From NCBI RefSeq assembly GCF_017742835.1, contig NZ_CP072392.1, positions 3,557,695 through 3,621,694 of the forward strand: a stretch of DNA of 64,000 nt, in the 5' to 3' direction. The stretch is from Aquabacter sp. L1I39. Lineage in GTDB: Bacteria > Pseudomonadota > Alphaproteobacteria > Rhizobiales > Xanthobacteraceae. A model generated the notes under the pieces. It worked only from the letters and a program-made list of their open reading frames with translations, did no database searches and was not told the origin of the DNA. Made by a program: the position numbers and the translations under genes. Numbering within the stretch: position 1 is the first letter of the stretch; each line of letters starts with the position of its first letter. This document shows, one piece after another, positions 55,116 through 63,826 of the stretch.

Positions 55116-56111
55116 TCAGCCCGCCGGGTCGGCGGGCTCCGGCGCGCCGGTGGGCGGGTGGCCGAAGCGGCGGGTGAAGGCGAGGGAGAAATTGCTGGCA
55201 TGGGCATAGCCCAGCCGGTGCGCCACCTGTTTGACGCTCAAGTCGCCCCTGCCGAGCCATTGGTGGGCGAGATCGAGTCGCCAGCGCACCAGGCATTGCA
55301 GCGGCGAGGCGCCGAACACCTCCCGGAACACCTCGTTCAGCCGCCGCTGGGAGAGCCCCACCTGGGCGGCCACCTCCTCGATGCGGGGCGGATGGGCGGG
55401 GTCGGCCATCAGGATGTCCCGCGCCGCCAGCGCCAGCCGCCGCGCCCGCCCGCTGGGCGCGGGCACCGCGTCCTCGCAGAAGGCGGACATGTATTCCGCC
55501 AGCATCTCGAACGCCTTGCCCTCCAGATAGAGGGTCTCCATCACGCCCCGATAGGGGTTGCTGGCGATCTGCTCGGCAATGGTGCGCATGGCCGCGGTGG
55601 GCGCGGCGGAGGCGATGAAAGGGTCGAAGGTGCCATCCAGGAACGCGGCGATGGTGCGGTTCGGCCGCTGGCCCTGGAGCATCTCGCTGAGCCGCTCGGG
55701 CGTCACCGCCATGCCGGACGTCACGTGGTGGCCCGGCCCGTAATGGAAGGTGCTGGACGGGTCGCGCAGCATGGCGAAATGGCTGCTGGTGGGCAGGATG
55801 GCGCCCTCCAGGCCGCCATCATGGACATAGAGGTTGCGCCCTGAAAAATTCAGCGCCAGCCAGAGATAGGGCTCCCCGGAGAGCACCTCATAGGTCAGGT
55901 CCACCGGCGCGCGCACGCGCGCCTCGAAAGTGTAGACCTCCAGCCCGGGCCGCAGGGAGAATTGCGGATAGCTCACCTGTGCCACGCTGTCCGGCAGAAG
56001 GCGCTCATGGGGTGGCAGGTCCAGGCTGTCGAACCCGTTGGGCAGCATCCACCGGCTGTCGGACGCAATGCCCATCGCCGCCGCGCCCGCGACCTCGGAT
56101 GTCTCTTCCAT
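55116..56111 (-). CDS. AraC family transcriptional regulator
   Basis: 331 residues. The C-terminal HTH domain is complete: PRIEEVAAQVGLSQRRLNEVFREVFGASPLQCLVRWRLDLAHQWL, then the second helix-turn-helix VKQVAHRLGYAHASNFSLAFTRRFGHPP. The N-terminal part (about 1-220) is of the PchR-like AraC type, with LVLNFSGRNL-like ALNFSGRNLYVHDGGLEGAIL. The start at 56111 gives the usual length. It is divergent from edd (164 nt between the start codons) and convergent with the RND pair. Which of these it controls is unknown, and edd is the nearer candidate by position. Confidence 0.9.
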   Translation of the reverse strand: MEETSEVAGAAAMGIASDSRWMLPNGFDSLDLPPHERLLPDSVAQVSYPQFSLRPGLEVYTFEARVRAPVDLTYEVLSGEPYLWLALNFSGRNLYVHDGGLEGAILPTSSHFAMLRDPSSTFHYGPGHHVTSGMAVTPERLSEMLQGQRPNRTIAAFLDGTFDPFIASAAPTAAMRTIAEQIASNPYRGVMETLYLEGKAFEMLAEYMSAFCEDAVPAPSGRARRLALAARDILMADPAHPPRIEEVAAQVGLSQRRLNEVFREVFGASPLQCLVRWRLDLAHQWLGRGDLSVKQVAHRLGYAHASNFSLAFTRRFGHPPTGAPEPADPAG

Positions 56112-56274
56112 GCCCGCCCCCGGGTTCAGGATGAGCTTGACCTTAACATAAGGCTCCGCCGGCCGTGTGACCATTCGCTGTGCAGCAAGGCCGCGCGGAC
56201 ACGGTCCCGCTGCCATTGGGCCGCCACGCAGCGCGGCCTATAGTAGTTCCAGAAAAGCGCAGGTGGAGGCGATC

Positions 56275-58110
56275 ATGGACGGCAGCAGCAGCATCCAGGC
56301 CCGGGTGGGCGAAGTGACCGAGCGGATCGCCCGCCGGAGCGCCGCCGGACGCGAACGTTATCTCGACCGGATCGCGGCGGCCGCGCGCAACACCCCGGCG
56401 CGTCGGGGCCTTGGCTGCGCCAACCAGGCCCACGGCTTTGCCGCCTGCGGCCCCCATGACAAGGCGGAATTGCGGGCAGGGGAGGGGCCGAATCTGGCCA
56501 TCGTCACCGCCTATAACGACATGCTCTCCGCTCACGAGCCCTATGAGCGCTTCCCCGCCCTCATCCGCAATGCCGCGCGGGAGGCGGGGGGCACCGCCCA
56601 GGTGGCGGGGGGCGTGCCGGCCATGTGCGACGGCATCACCCAGGGCGAGGCTGGCATGGAACTGTCCCTCTTCTCCCGCGACGTGATCGCCCTTTCCACC
56701 GCGGTCGCGCTCTCCCACCAGACCTTCGACGCGGCGGTGTATCTCGGCATCTGCGACAAGATCGTGCCCGGCCTCGTCATCGGCGCGCTCTCCTTCGGCC
56801 ATTTGCCGGCGGTGTTCCTGCCGAGCGGCCCCATGACGTCGGGCCTGCCCAATGACGAGAAATCCAAGATCCGCCAGCTGTTCGCGGAAGGGCGCATCGG
56901 CCGGGACGAACTCCTGGAGGCCGAGGCGCGCTCCTATCATGGGCCGGGCACCTGCACCTTCTACGGCACCGCCAACACCAACCAGATGATGATGGAGATC
57001 ATGGGCCTGCATTTGCCCGGCGCCTCCTTCGTCACCCCCAACACGCCGCTGCGCGACGCGCTCACCCGCGAGGGCGTGCACCGGGCGCTCGCCCATACCG
57101 CGCTGGGCAACCAATACAAGCCCATCGGGCGGATGCTGAACGAGAAGGCCTTCGTGAATGCGGTGGTGGGCCTTCACGCCACCGGTGGCTCCACCAATCA
57201 CACGCTGCATCTGGTGGCCATGGCGGCGGCGGCGGGGCTCACCCTCACCTGGGATGACTTCTCGGACCTTGCCGAAGTGGTGCCCCTGCTCACCCGCATC
57301 TATCCCAACGGCAAGGCGGACGTGAACCATTTCCATGCCGCCGGCGGGATGGGCTTCGTGATCCGCGAACTGCTCTCGCAGGGGCTCCTGCACGCGGACG
57401 TGGAGACCGTCTGGGGCACGGGCCTTGATGGCTATGCGGTGGAACCGGGCCTGGATGCGGATGCCCAGCTCACCTGGCGCCCGGCGGCGGAGGCCTCGGG
57501 CGATGCGGCGGTGCTGCGGCCGGTGGCCGAGCCGTTCCAGCCCACGGGAGGCCTGCGGGTGCTCACCGGCAATCTCGGCCGGGCGGTGGCGAAGACCTCG
57601 GCGGTGGCGCCCGAACGCCATGTGATCGAGGCGCCCGCCCGCGTCTTCCATTCCCAGGAGGCGTTCCAACAGGCCTTCAAGGCCGGCAGCCTGACGGGGG
57701 ATTTCGTGGCGGTGATCCGCTTCCAGGGGCCGAGCGCCAATGGCATGCCCGAATTGCACAAGCTGATGCCGCCCTTGGGCGTGCTCCAGGACCGGGGGCA
57801 GAAGGTGGCCCTCGTCACCGACGGGCGGCTCTCAGGCGCTTCCGGCAAGGTGCTCTCCGCCATCCATGTGACGCCCGAGGCCGTCCATGGCGGCGCCATC
57901 GCCAAGATCGGGGATGGCGACCTGGTGCGGGTGGATGGGGTTGCTGGCACGCTGTCCGTGCTGGTGGAGGAAGCCGAGCTCGCCCGCCGGCTGCCGGCGC
58001 AGGTGGACCTTTCCGCCTCTCACGAGGGCGTCGGCCGCGACCTCTTCGGCGCCTTCCGGGGCGCGGTGGGCGCTGCCGATCATGGCGCGTCCATCTTCCG
58101 GGCGGCCTGA
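56275..58110 (+). CDS. edd: Phosphogluconate dehydratase (Edd), Entner-Doudoroff pathway
   Basis: 611 residues of the IlvD/Edd family. The Edd-type N-terminal phrase is [22 protein letters not shown]. Cysteines consistent with the cluster lie in [42 protein letters not shown] and [32 protein letters not shown] and [14 protein letters not shown] complete the fold. It converts 6-phosphogluconate to 2-keto-3-deoxy-6-phosphogluconate. GTGGAGG precedes the ATG at 56275. The aldolase (eda) and zwf/pgl genes are not adjacent. Confidence 0.95.
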   Translation: MDGSSSIQARVGEVTERIARRSAAGRERYLDRIAAAARNTPARRGLGCANQAHGFAACGPHDKAELRAGEGPNLAIVTAYNDMLSAHEPYERFPALIRNAAREAGGTAQVAGGVPAMCDGITQGEAGMELSLFSRDVIALSTAVALSHQTFDAAVYLGICDKIVPGLVIGALSFGHLPAVFLPSGPMTSGLPNDEKSKIRQLFAEGRIGRDELLEAEARSYHGPGTCTFYGTANTNQMMMEIMGLHLPGASFVTPNTPLRDALTREGVHRALAHTALGNQYKPIGRMLNEKAFVNAVVGLHATGGSTNHTLHLVAMAAAAGLTLTWDDFSDLAEVVPLLTRIYPNGKADVNHFHAAGGMGFVIRELLSQGLLHADVETVWGTGLDGYAVEPGLDADAQLTWRPAAEASGDAAVLRPVAEPFQPTGGLRVLTGNLGRAVAKTSAVAPERHVIEAPARVFHSQEAFQQAFKAGSLTGDFVAVIRFQGPSANGMPELHKLMPPLGVLQDRGQKVALVTDGRLSGASGKVLSAIHVTPEAVHGGAIAKIGDGDLVRVDGVAGTLSVLVEEAELARRLPAQVDLSASHEGVGRDLFGAFRGAVGAADHGASIFRAA

Positions 58111-58142
58111 GCGCCGGAGCGGACGGCACAAGCGCGCCGATC

Positions 58143-58196
58143 TCAGCGCATTTCCAACATCAGCGGGGACCGGTTCGCGGAAGGGAAATGCGCTGA
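58143..58196. repeat. 13-bp inverted repeat in the edd/Nif11 intergenic region
   Basis: TCAGCGCATTTCC (58143-58155) and GGAAATGCGCTGA (58184-58196) are perfect inverted copies with a 28-nt spacer. The element lies 33 nt after the edd stop and has the form of an intergenic REP-like palindrome or an extended terminator. Confidence 0.65.
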
Positions 58197-58363
58197 AACG
58201 AGCAGAGAACGTTTCAGGGTCTCCTGTCGAAGCTCTGACATGCTCTCGCCAAACATCTGCACCAGAGGGCGGACGTCTCACCGCCCTTCGGGCCCGTCGC
58301 ATCCCAGGGTGGTCGCCGCTTTGCTTGACGGGTTATCTCAACCTTCGAGACGATACGCCGCAT

Positions 58364-58630
58364 TCACTTCGTGATCCTCATGGCGCTGCGCCACCGCTCC
58401 AGGATCATGAAGGGATTTCCACCGCCGCTCACCCCTTCCAGCTCCGCCTCGCTCAGCAGGCCGGCCTGCGGCAGGTCCTCGGGGGAAAGGGTGAAGCCGG
58501 CCGCCTGTGCCGCCGCCAGAAACATTTCCGGCGTCAGGGGCTCGTGCTCGGGCAGCGCGTCTTGAAAGCGCGACGCCACATCCGGATCGGTCTCAATGGC
58601 GGCCAGTAGCGCCGCAAGTTTCTCGTTCAC
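58364..58630 (-). CDS. Nif11-type leader peptide, candidate RiPP/bacteriocin precursor A
   Basis: 88 residues. The leader (1-70) has the Nif11-like pattern: an N-terminal helix MNEKLAALLAAIETDPDVASRF, PLTPEMFLAAAQAAGFTLSPEDLP, then LSEAELEGVSGG ending in a double-Gly. The putative core (71-88) is GNPFMILERWRSAMRITK, 18 residues with net charge near +3 and no Cys. Such leaders precede natural-product peptides that are modified and exported. It starts at GTG 58630, with GGAG about 9 nt before. The paralogous gene B lies 49 nt upstream. No modification, protease or ABC exporter gene is adjacent. Confidence 0.82.
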   Translation of the reverse strand: MNEKLAALLAAIETDPDVASRFQDALPEHEPLTPEMFLAAAQAAGFTLSPEDLPQAGLLSEAELEGVSGGGNPFMILERWRSAMRITK

Positions 58631-58679
58631 TGCCGTTCACTCCTTTTCAGGTTCGATCTCATCACCGGCCGGAGGCGCA

Positions 58680-58985
58680 TCAGCCGAAGAGCTTGTTCCA
58701 GACCTTGCGCCAGGTCTTGGCCTGCCACGCGAGGGTCGGGATTGCTTCGGTCCGCAGGTCGCGTGGGCGCACGCCGCCCGAGAGCTCTTCCAGCGCCCGC
58801 TCGTCCAGCGCCGCCGTGCCGAAGGGAAGGTCCTCCCGCGACAAGGCAAAGCCGGCGGCATGTGCAGCTTTCACAAACATGTCCGCTGTGAGCGGCGCAT
58901 TCTCCGGCAGAGCAGCCCGCACCCGGGACAGAACCTCCGGATCGGTCTCGACAGCGTCCAGAAAGGCCGAGAGCTTGTGGCTCAT
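58680..58985 (-). CDS. Nif11-type leader peptide, candidate RiPP/bacteriocin precursor B
   Basis: 101 residues. The leader is clearly paralogous to A (MSHKLSAFLDAVETDPEVL, AAHAAGFALSREDLPFG, LDERALEELSGG). The double-Gly lies at 70-71, and the core (72-101) is 30 residues with Arg73, Arg75, Arg78, Arg93 and Lys90, Lys94, Lys98. Trp87, Trp92 and Trp96 are spaced every four to five residues (AWQAKTWRKVWNKLF), and there are no Cys. The core is strongly cationic (about +5) and amphipathic. GGAG precedes the ATG at 58985. It is probably co-transcribed with A, 49 nt apart. Confidence 0.84.
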   Translation of the reverse strand: MSHKLSAFLDAVETDPEVLSRVRAALPENAPLTADMFVKAAHAAGFALSREDLPFGTAALDERALEELSGGVRPRDLRTEAIPTLAWQAKTWRKVWNKLFG

Positions 58986-59273
58986 GCTGGGTCTCCACCC
59001 ATTTGCAGGGCATGCACAGTCTTATCCGTGCGGCCCGGCCGACCGCAATGAAAGGCTTGGTAACACAAGCACTTTCGCCCCACACAGCCACCGCCGCGGG
59101 CCATGTTCGCGCGGAGGGGATGAGGGGGCTCGACCCCCATCCATGCCCTGCGGGAATGCATGAGGGCAGTGCTCTGCGCCGCCGCGCCATTGCATCGCGC
59201 AGCGATCGGTGGAAGCTGGAGCGCGGACCGCGCCGGCGGCATTCAGAACCGGCCGGCGGGTGAGGGAGGATGC

Positions 59274-60281
59274 ATGTCGGCACATCAGGGAGCGCCCGCC
59301 ACGGGGGGCATCACGCAGATCGCTCCTGGCCTTCTGCGGGTCACCGTGCCGCTGCCTTTCCCGCCCAGCGAGGTGAATGCCTGGCTGCTCGCCGACGAGG
59401 GCGGCTGGACGCTGGTGGATTCCGGCGTCGATGATGCCGCCACCCGCGCCCTCTTCACCGCCGTCCTTGCCCATCCCTTGCTGGGCGGCCTGCCGGTGAA
59501 GCGGCTGCTCGTCACCCATTTCCATCCGGATCATCTGGGCCTGTGCGGCTGGCTCCATGCCCGCACCGGCGCGCCCGTGCACATGGCGCGCACCGAATGG
59601 CTCCAGGCCCGCACGCTGCTCGCCGAGCCGGCGCAGATGGTCATTCCCCATATTGTCGACCATGGCCGCTGGTGCGCGGCCCCGGACGCCTATCTGGAGA
59701 TGGTGGAGCGGCGGGGGCTGATCTTCAACCGCTGGGTCACGGCGCTTCCCCACTCCTATGTGCGCCTCAAGGAGGGCGACGAACTGGACCTTGCCGGCAC
59801 CCGCTGGCGGGTGCTGATCGGCGAAGGTCACGCGCCGGAAATGGTCTGCCTGTTCAGCGCCGAGCGGAACATCCTCATCGCCGCCGACCAGATTCTGGGC
59901 CGCATCACCCCCTTCATCGGGGTCTGGGCGGGAGAGCCTGAGGCGGATCCCCTGGGTCTGTTCCTGTCCTCGCTCGCCCGCTTCGAGCCGCTGCCGCGCG
60001 AGACGCTGGTGCTGCCCTCCCATGGCGAGCCTTTCTTCGGCCTGCATGCGCGCATCGCCGAGCTGAAGGCCCATCACGAGGAGCGCCTCGCCAAGCTGAT
60101 GGACTTTTGCGCCGCCCCCCGCTCCGTGATGGAGGCGGCCACCATCCTCTTCCGCAAATTGCCCACCGAGCAGGTCGGCTTCGGCATCGGTGAGGCCCTG
60201 GCCCATCTGCGTCATCTGGTGGTGCGGGGGCAGTTGCAGGTGGTGCAGGGGGCGCCCGTGGGGCTTTTCCAGCGGGTGTGA
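59274..60281 (+). CDS. MBL-fold metallo-hydrolase
   Basis: 335 residues. The metal motif is LVTHFHPDHLGL, with further ligands in EGHAPEMVCL and LPSHGEPFFG. A C-terminal helical extension (about 255-335) follows, as in the GloB/lactonase-like subgroup. The substrate is unknown. Lactone or thioester hydrolysis is typical of the fold, but nothing specific shows here. GAGGGAGG precedes the ATG at 59274. A longer reading from 59160 has no match to the fold. It is divergent from the Nif11 peptide genes, with about 290 nt between. Confidence 0.87.
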   Translation: MSAHQGAPATGGITQIAPGLLRVTVPLPFPPSEVNAWLLADEGGWTLVDSGVDDAATRALFTAVLAHPLLGGLPVKRLLVTHFHPDHLGLCGWLHARTGAPVHMARTEWLQARTLLAEPAQMVIPHIVDHGRWCAAPDAYLEMVERRGLIFNRWVTALPHSYVRLKEGDELDLAGTRWRVLIGEGHAPEMVCLFSAERNILIAADQILGRITPFIGVWAGEPEADPLGLFLSSLARFEPLPRETLVLPSHGEPFFGLHARIAELKAHHEERLAKLMDFCAAPRSVMEAATILFRKLPTEQVGFGIGEALAHLRHLVVRGQLQVVQGAPVGLFQRV

Positions 60282-60362
60282 GCTTTCGGCAGGCGCGGAC
60301 GGCGCACCCGGAGGCGGACCTTGGGCGTGCCGCTGGGTGCTTAGTATCTTTTTTGGATAGAA

Positions 60363-60375
60363 ATTGTTGAACAAT
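60363..60375. promoter_or_regulatory. 13-bp palindrome upstream of the TSUP gene
   Basis: ATTGTT-G-AACAAT (60363-60375) is a perfect palindrome around one base, in an unusually AT-rich stretch (about 60340-60490) ahead of the TSUP/TIGR02186 operon. It is a candidate operator. No regulator gene is adjacent. Confidence 0.4.
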
Positions 60376-60537
60376 GATGCCCGGCAGGTCTTGCGGCGAA
60401 ATTTGCGCTTAGCCGATCGAATTACATAGGTTTTCGCTTTAGGAATTGCCTGCTCGACCGTCCTTTTTGCTTTTAAATCCAGGAGGGTGCCTCTATAGGA
60501 CGGTCACGTCCTGCCTGCCCCATCGGACATTCCCCGC

Positions 60538-61464
60538 GTGACCATCTATCTGCCGATCGCCGAAATGCCGGCGGCCATCTTCACCATATTCGCCATGGGA
60601 TTGGCGGTCGGGTTCATCTCCGGAATGTTCGGCGTGGGCGGCGGCTTCCTCATGACGCCTTTGCTCATCTTCGCCGGCGTGCCCGCCGCCGTGTCGGTGG
60701 CGAGCGTGTCCGCCCACATGGCGGCCTCCTCCTTTTCCGGCGCCCTGTCCTATCTGCGCAAGGGCCTGATCGACCTGCCTCTGGCCGGCGTGCTGCTGGC
60801 GGGAGGCTTTACGGGGACAGGCCTCGGGGTGGGCGCCTTCACGCTGCTGCGCGCTTATGGGCAGATCGATTTCGCCATTCGGGTGTCCTATGTGCTGCTG
60901 CTGTCGGGCATCGGCACCATGATGCTGGTGGAAAGCGTGCGCGCCATCGTGCGCAGCCGTGGCGGCCGGGCGGCCACCGTACGCCGGCCGGGCACCCATG
61001 GCTGGTTTCTGCGTCTGCCCTGGAAGATGCGCTTCCGCCGCTCGCGCATCTATGTCTCGGTGCTGCCGGTGATCGCGCTGGGGCTCGGCATCGGCTTTCT
61101 CGGCGCTGTGCTGGGCGTGGGGGGTGGCTTCCTGCTGGTGCCCGGCCTCATCTATCTGCTGCGCGTGCCCACCCAAACCTCGGTCGGCACGTCCCTCGTG
61201 CTGACACTGGCCACCATGACGGCGGCCACCATCCTCCAGGCCACCTTTAACGGCACCGTGGATGCCATCCTCGCCTTGATCCTGGTGATTGGCGGGACGG
61301 TTGGCGCGCAGTTCGGCGCCCGCGCGGGGCAGACGCTGAAGGCGGAACATCTGCGCCTGCTGCTGGCGCTGCTGGTGTTGGCGGTGGGCCTTCGGGTGGG
61401 GGTGGACCTGGTGCGCCCGCCGGTCGATCCCTATGCGGTCACCATCCAGGAGGGCCGGCTGTGA
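60538..61464 (+). CDS. TSUP/TauE-SafE family membrane transporter
   Basis: 308 residues. There are two repeats of membrane helices with the family phrase GFISGMFGVGGGFLMTPLLIFAGVPAAVSVASVSAHMAASS in the first half and GFLGAVLGVGGGFLLVPGLIYLLRVPTQTSVGTSL in the second. TSUP proteins export or import small sulfur- or carbon-acids such as sulfite or sulfoacetate. The start is GTG 60538, without a strong ribosome site. Another start further in is possible. The last base of its stop is the first base of the ATG of the TIGR02186 gene. Confidence 0.88.
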   Translation: MTIYLPIAEMPAAIFTIFAMGLAVGFISGMFGVGGGFLMTPLLIFAGVPAAVSVASVSAHMAASSFSGALSYLRKGLIDLPLAGVLLAGGFTGTGLGVGAFTLLRAYGQIDFAIRVSYVLLLSGIGTMMLVESVRAIVRSRGGRAATVRRPGTHGWFLRLPWKMRFRRSRIYVSVLPVIALGLGIGFLGAVLGVGGGFLLVPGLIYLLRVPTQTSVGTSLVLTLATMTAATILQATFNGTVDAILALILVIGGTVGAQFGARAGQTLKAEHLRLLLALLVLAVGLRVGVDLVRPPVDPYAVTIQEGRL

Positions 61465-62234
61465 TGCGCATTCTGCAGGCGCTCGTCCTCGCGCTGGTGC
61501 TGTTCGCCGGATCGGGCGGGTTCGCCTGCGCCCAGCGGCTTATCCTGTCCGTGTCACAGCCGGAAGTGCTCATCACGTCCAATTTCGCGGGCGCCGACCT
61601 CGTCCTGTTCGGCGTGGTCGAAGGCGTGCCCGATGCGGACCATCGGTATGATTACGCCGTCACCGTGCGCGGCCCGCAGGAGAGTTTCATCACCTGGCGC
61701 AAATCGCGGGTGGCGGGCATCTATATCAATACGGACAGCCGCACCTTTGTGGACGCCCCCGCCGTTCTGGCGGTGGCCACCAATCGGCCGGCGGTGCAGA
61801 TCGCCCCGGCGGAGGTGCTGCGGCGCGAGCAGGTGGGCCTGTCGCGCAACATCTTCGTCCAGCGGGTCGGTCCCGATTTTGCCGACGTGGTTGCGGACGA
61901 TCCGTTCCGCCTCGCCTTCCTGCGCATCAAGCAGGCGGATGGGCTCTATAGCGAGGAGCCGAACGGCGTCCTGCTGCTGTCGCCTCAGGTGTTCCGCACC
62001 AGCTTCCGCATTCCCGCCTCGGCGCCCGTGGGGACCTATGAGGTGGAGGTCAAGCTGTTCGGCCAGGGGCAGCTTTTGGCCAGCGCCAAGACCTCGGTGG
62101 TGGTGCGCAAGTCCGGCTTCGGCCAGCAGATCGCGGCGCTGGCGGAAGATCACGGCTTCCTCTACGGCCTGTGCGTGGCCTGTGGGGCGCTCGCCATCGG
62201 TTTTGGCGCGAACTTCGTCTTCCGCAAGGACTGA
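61464..62234 (+). CDS. TIGR02186 family membrane-anchored protein (TSUP partner)
   Basis: 256 residues. A signal peptide (MRILQALVLALVLFAGSGG) is followed by a beta-rich periplasmic domain (LILSVSQPEVLITSNFAGADLVLFG, DYAVTVRGPQESFITWRKSRVAGIYIN) and a C-terminal helix (FLYGLCVACGALAIGFGANFVF). Genes of this alphaproteobacterial family regularly follow TSUP genes, so the two probably act together. The ATG at 61464 shares its first base with the TSUP stop codon, and AGGAGGG lies 9 nt before. A GTG at 61461 is the alternative start. Confidence 0.86.
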   Translation: MRILQALVLALVLFAGSGGFACAQRLILSVSQPEVLITSNFAGADLVLFGVVEGVPDADHRYDYAVTVRGPQESFITWRKSRVAGIYINTDSRTFVDAPAVLAVATNRPAVQIAPAEVLRREQVGLSRNIFVQRVGPDFADVVADDPFRLAFLRIKQADGLYSEEPNGVLLLSPQVFRTSFRIPASAPVGTYEVEVKLFGQGQLLASAKTSVVVRKSGFGQQIAALAEDHGFLYGLCVACGALAIGFGANFVFRKD

Positions 62235-62835
62235 GCGGTGCCGGCCTCTGCTCTCACCGTCTTGCACGCAAGTGCGCGTCCCATCTGCCTCCCGGCGGCG
62301 TGTACCTTCAGCGTCGCACTGTAATATCTGTGCAACCAGCGGATGAATTTCTTCCGATATGGGCAGGCTTTTTTGACAGTGTTTCCAGTCCGGAAGCATC
62401 TCTTCTGGAGATGTGAATTTGTCCCTTGCGATGAGATGCCTTTGAGGACAATGAATGCACCAGCGGAAACGCCGCAGCCTCGCAAGGACGCGGCTTCGGA
62501 TGCGAGTTCCTCGGCATTCGACTTCCAGGTGCCAAGCCCTGACCGGCATCTGGTGGGGCGGGACGGTGTGTTGAATAAGCATGCCGTCCCGTGCCTCGCG
62601 CTCTTCTTCTCCTTTGCGCAACTTCCCCTCTTCAACCTGCCATGGTTCGCAGGTTAGATGCGGGAGAGCCGGATCCGAACACCTTGGTTCGCCCTGCGGG
62701 ACGAGGTGATCCGCCGATCCGTCTCTTGGAGCGGACAGAGGGCGTTTTCCGGCTGGGAGACCTCCGAGCCGGGCGCGCTCTGGCCACAGATGGGACCGCG
62801 CGGGGATGCGGGCCGAAGGATCGAGGGGAGGGCAT
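62235..62835. other. Intergenic region without a supported gene
   Basis: 601 bases between the TIGR02186 and crotonase genes, visibly less GC-rich than its neighbours. Frames exist, for example 62343-62657, but their composition and N-termini do not support a protein. A stem GGGACGG / CCGTCCC occurs near 62560-62592. A regulatory region for the crotonase gene is likely within the last 100 nt. Confidence 0.4.
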
Positions 62836-63621
62836 ATGGCCGCCGGAGACGTTTCCATCAGCGTGGAGGGGGGCATCGCCCGCCTGGTCCTTACCAATCC
62901 CGAGCGGCGGAATGCCATTTCCAGCGCCATGTGGCGCGCACTTTCCGCCTTTGCGGCGGAAGCGGTGGGGCGCAGCGACATCCGCGTGGCGCTGCTGCGG
63001 GGGGAGGGCACGCTGGCCTTTTCCGGCGGTGCCGACATTTCCGACTTCTCCGCCGCCCGCTCGGATGCGTCCGGCGCGCAGAGCTATGACGAACTGGTGG
63101 AAAGCGCCTGCGCCGCCATCGAGGCCATTCCTTTCCCCGTGGTGGCGCTGGTGCATGGCGCCTGCGTGGGGGCGGGCGCGGCGCTCGCCGCCAGCTGCGA
63201 CCTGAGAATCGCCGCCGACAACGGCTTCTTCGCCATTCCCGCCGCCCGCCTTGGCCTTGGCTATGATCCGCGCGGCGTCGCCCGGCTGGTGCGCGCCTAT
63301 GGCGCGCAGACGGTGCGCCAGCTCTTCTATGGCGCCGAGCGGCTCGATGCCCGCCGCGCCTTTGAGCTCGGCGCCCTCGACCATATGGCGGCCCCGGACG
63401 AGGTGGATGCCCTCGCCGACCGGGTCGTCTCCCGCATCGCCGAGAATGCGCCGCTCACCTTGCGGGCCGCCAAGCTCTCCATCCGCGCCGCGACCGGCGC
63501 AGGCGGGCAGGCGGCGGCGGAGGCGCGGCGCCTGACGATCCTCGCCAATGGCAGCGCAGACTACCGGGAAGGCCGCCTCGCCTTCGCCGAGAAGCGCGCG
63601 CCCCGCTTCACCGGCGCCTGA
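62836..63621 (+). CDS. Enoyl-CoA hydratase/isomerase (crotonase) superfamily protein lacking both catalytic Glu
   Basis: 261 residues. The oxyanion-hole segments are intact (AFSGGADISDF and GACVGAGAALAASCDLRIA). By alignment with rat enoyl-CoA hydratase, Glu144 falls at Ala136 (AIPAARLGLGYDP) and Glu164 at Gln162 (TVRQLFYGAERLDARRAFELG). Both catalytic bases are therefore missing, so classic hydratase activity is unlikely. Other crotonase-fold activities (decarboxylation, hydrolysis, isomerisation with other residues) remain possible. The start at 62836 follows GAGGGGAGGGC. It stands alone, followed by a hairpin and tRNA-Gln. Confidence 0.88.
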   Translation: MAAGDVSISVEGGIARLVLTNPERRNAISSAMWRALSAFAAEAVGRSDIRVALLRGEGTLAFSGGADISDFSAARSDASGAQSYDELVESACAAIEAIPFPVVALVHGACVGAGAALAASCDLRIAADNGFFAIPAARLGLGYDPRGVARLVRAYGAQTVRQLFYGAERLDARRAFELGALDHMAAPDEVDALADRVVSRIAENAPLTLRAAKLSIRAATGAGGQAAAEARRLTILANGSADYREGRLAFAEKRAPRFTGA

Positions 63622-63649
63622 GGTCCGGTCCGGGCCTTGCCAGTGGATC

Positions 63650-63680
63650 ATCACCGCCATGGCGGTGATCCCCGTTGCGT
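63650..63680 (+). terminator. Possible terminator after the crotonase gene
   Basis: The palindrome ATCACCGCCATGGCGGTGAT (63650-63669) can form an 8- to 9-bp stem and is followed by CCCCGTTGCGTTTT. The T-run is displaced, so this is a modest call. Confidence 0.45.
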
Positions 63681-63718
63681 TTTGACCGCGGGTGTGGATA
63701 TGGTCCGCGCCCGCGCAT

Positions 63719-63793
63719 TGGGGCGTAGCCAAGTGGTAAGGCAGGGGATTTTGATTCCCCCATTCCCAGGTTCGAATCCTGGCGCCCCAGCCA
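63719..63793 (+). tRNA. tRNA-Gln (anticodon TTG)
   Basis: 75 nt. The acceptor stem is TGGGGCG (63719-63725) / CGCCCCA (63783-63789), then G and an encoded CCA (63791-63793). The D-arm reads AGCCAAGTGGTAAGGC, the anticodon stem GGGGA/TCCCC has loop TTTTGAT (anticodon TTG), and the T-arm is CCAGGTTCGAATCCTGG. It decodes CAA. Confidence 0.97.
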
Positions 63794-63826
63794 CGCCCCT
63801 TCCTTCAAATCCCCGGGCAGAGACCG

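Noticed and set aside
62343..62657. Possible 104-residue protein in the gap before the crotonase gene
   Set aside because: It has no ribosome site, a mixed composition, and no recognisable fold or neighbour logic.
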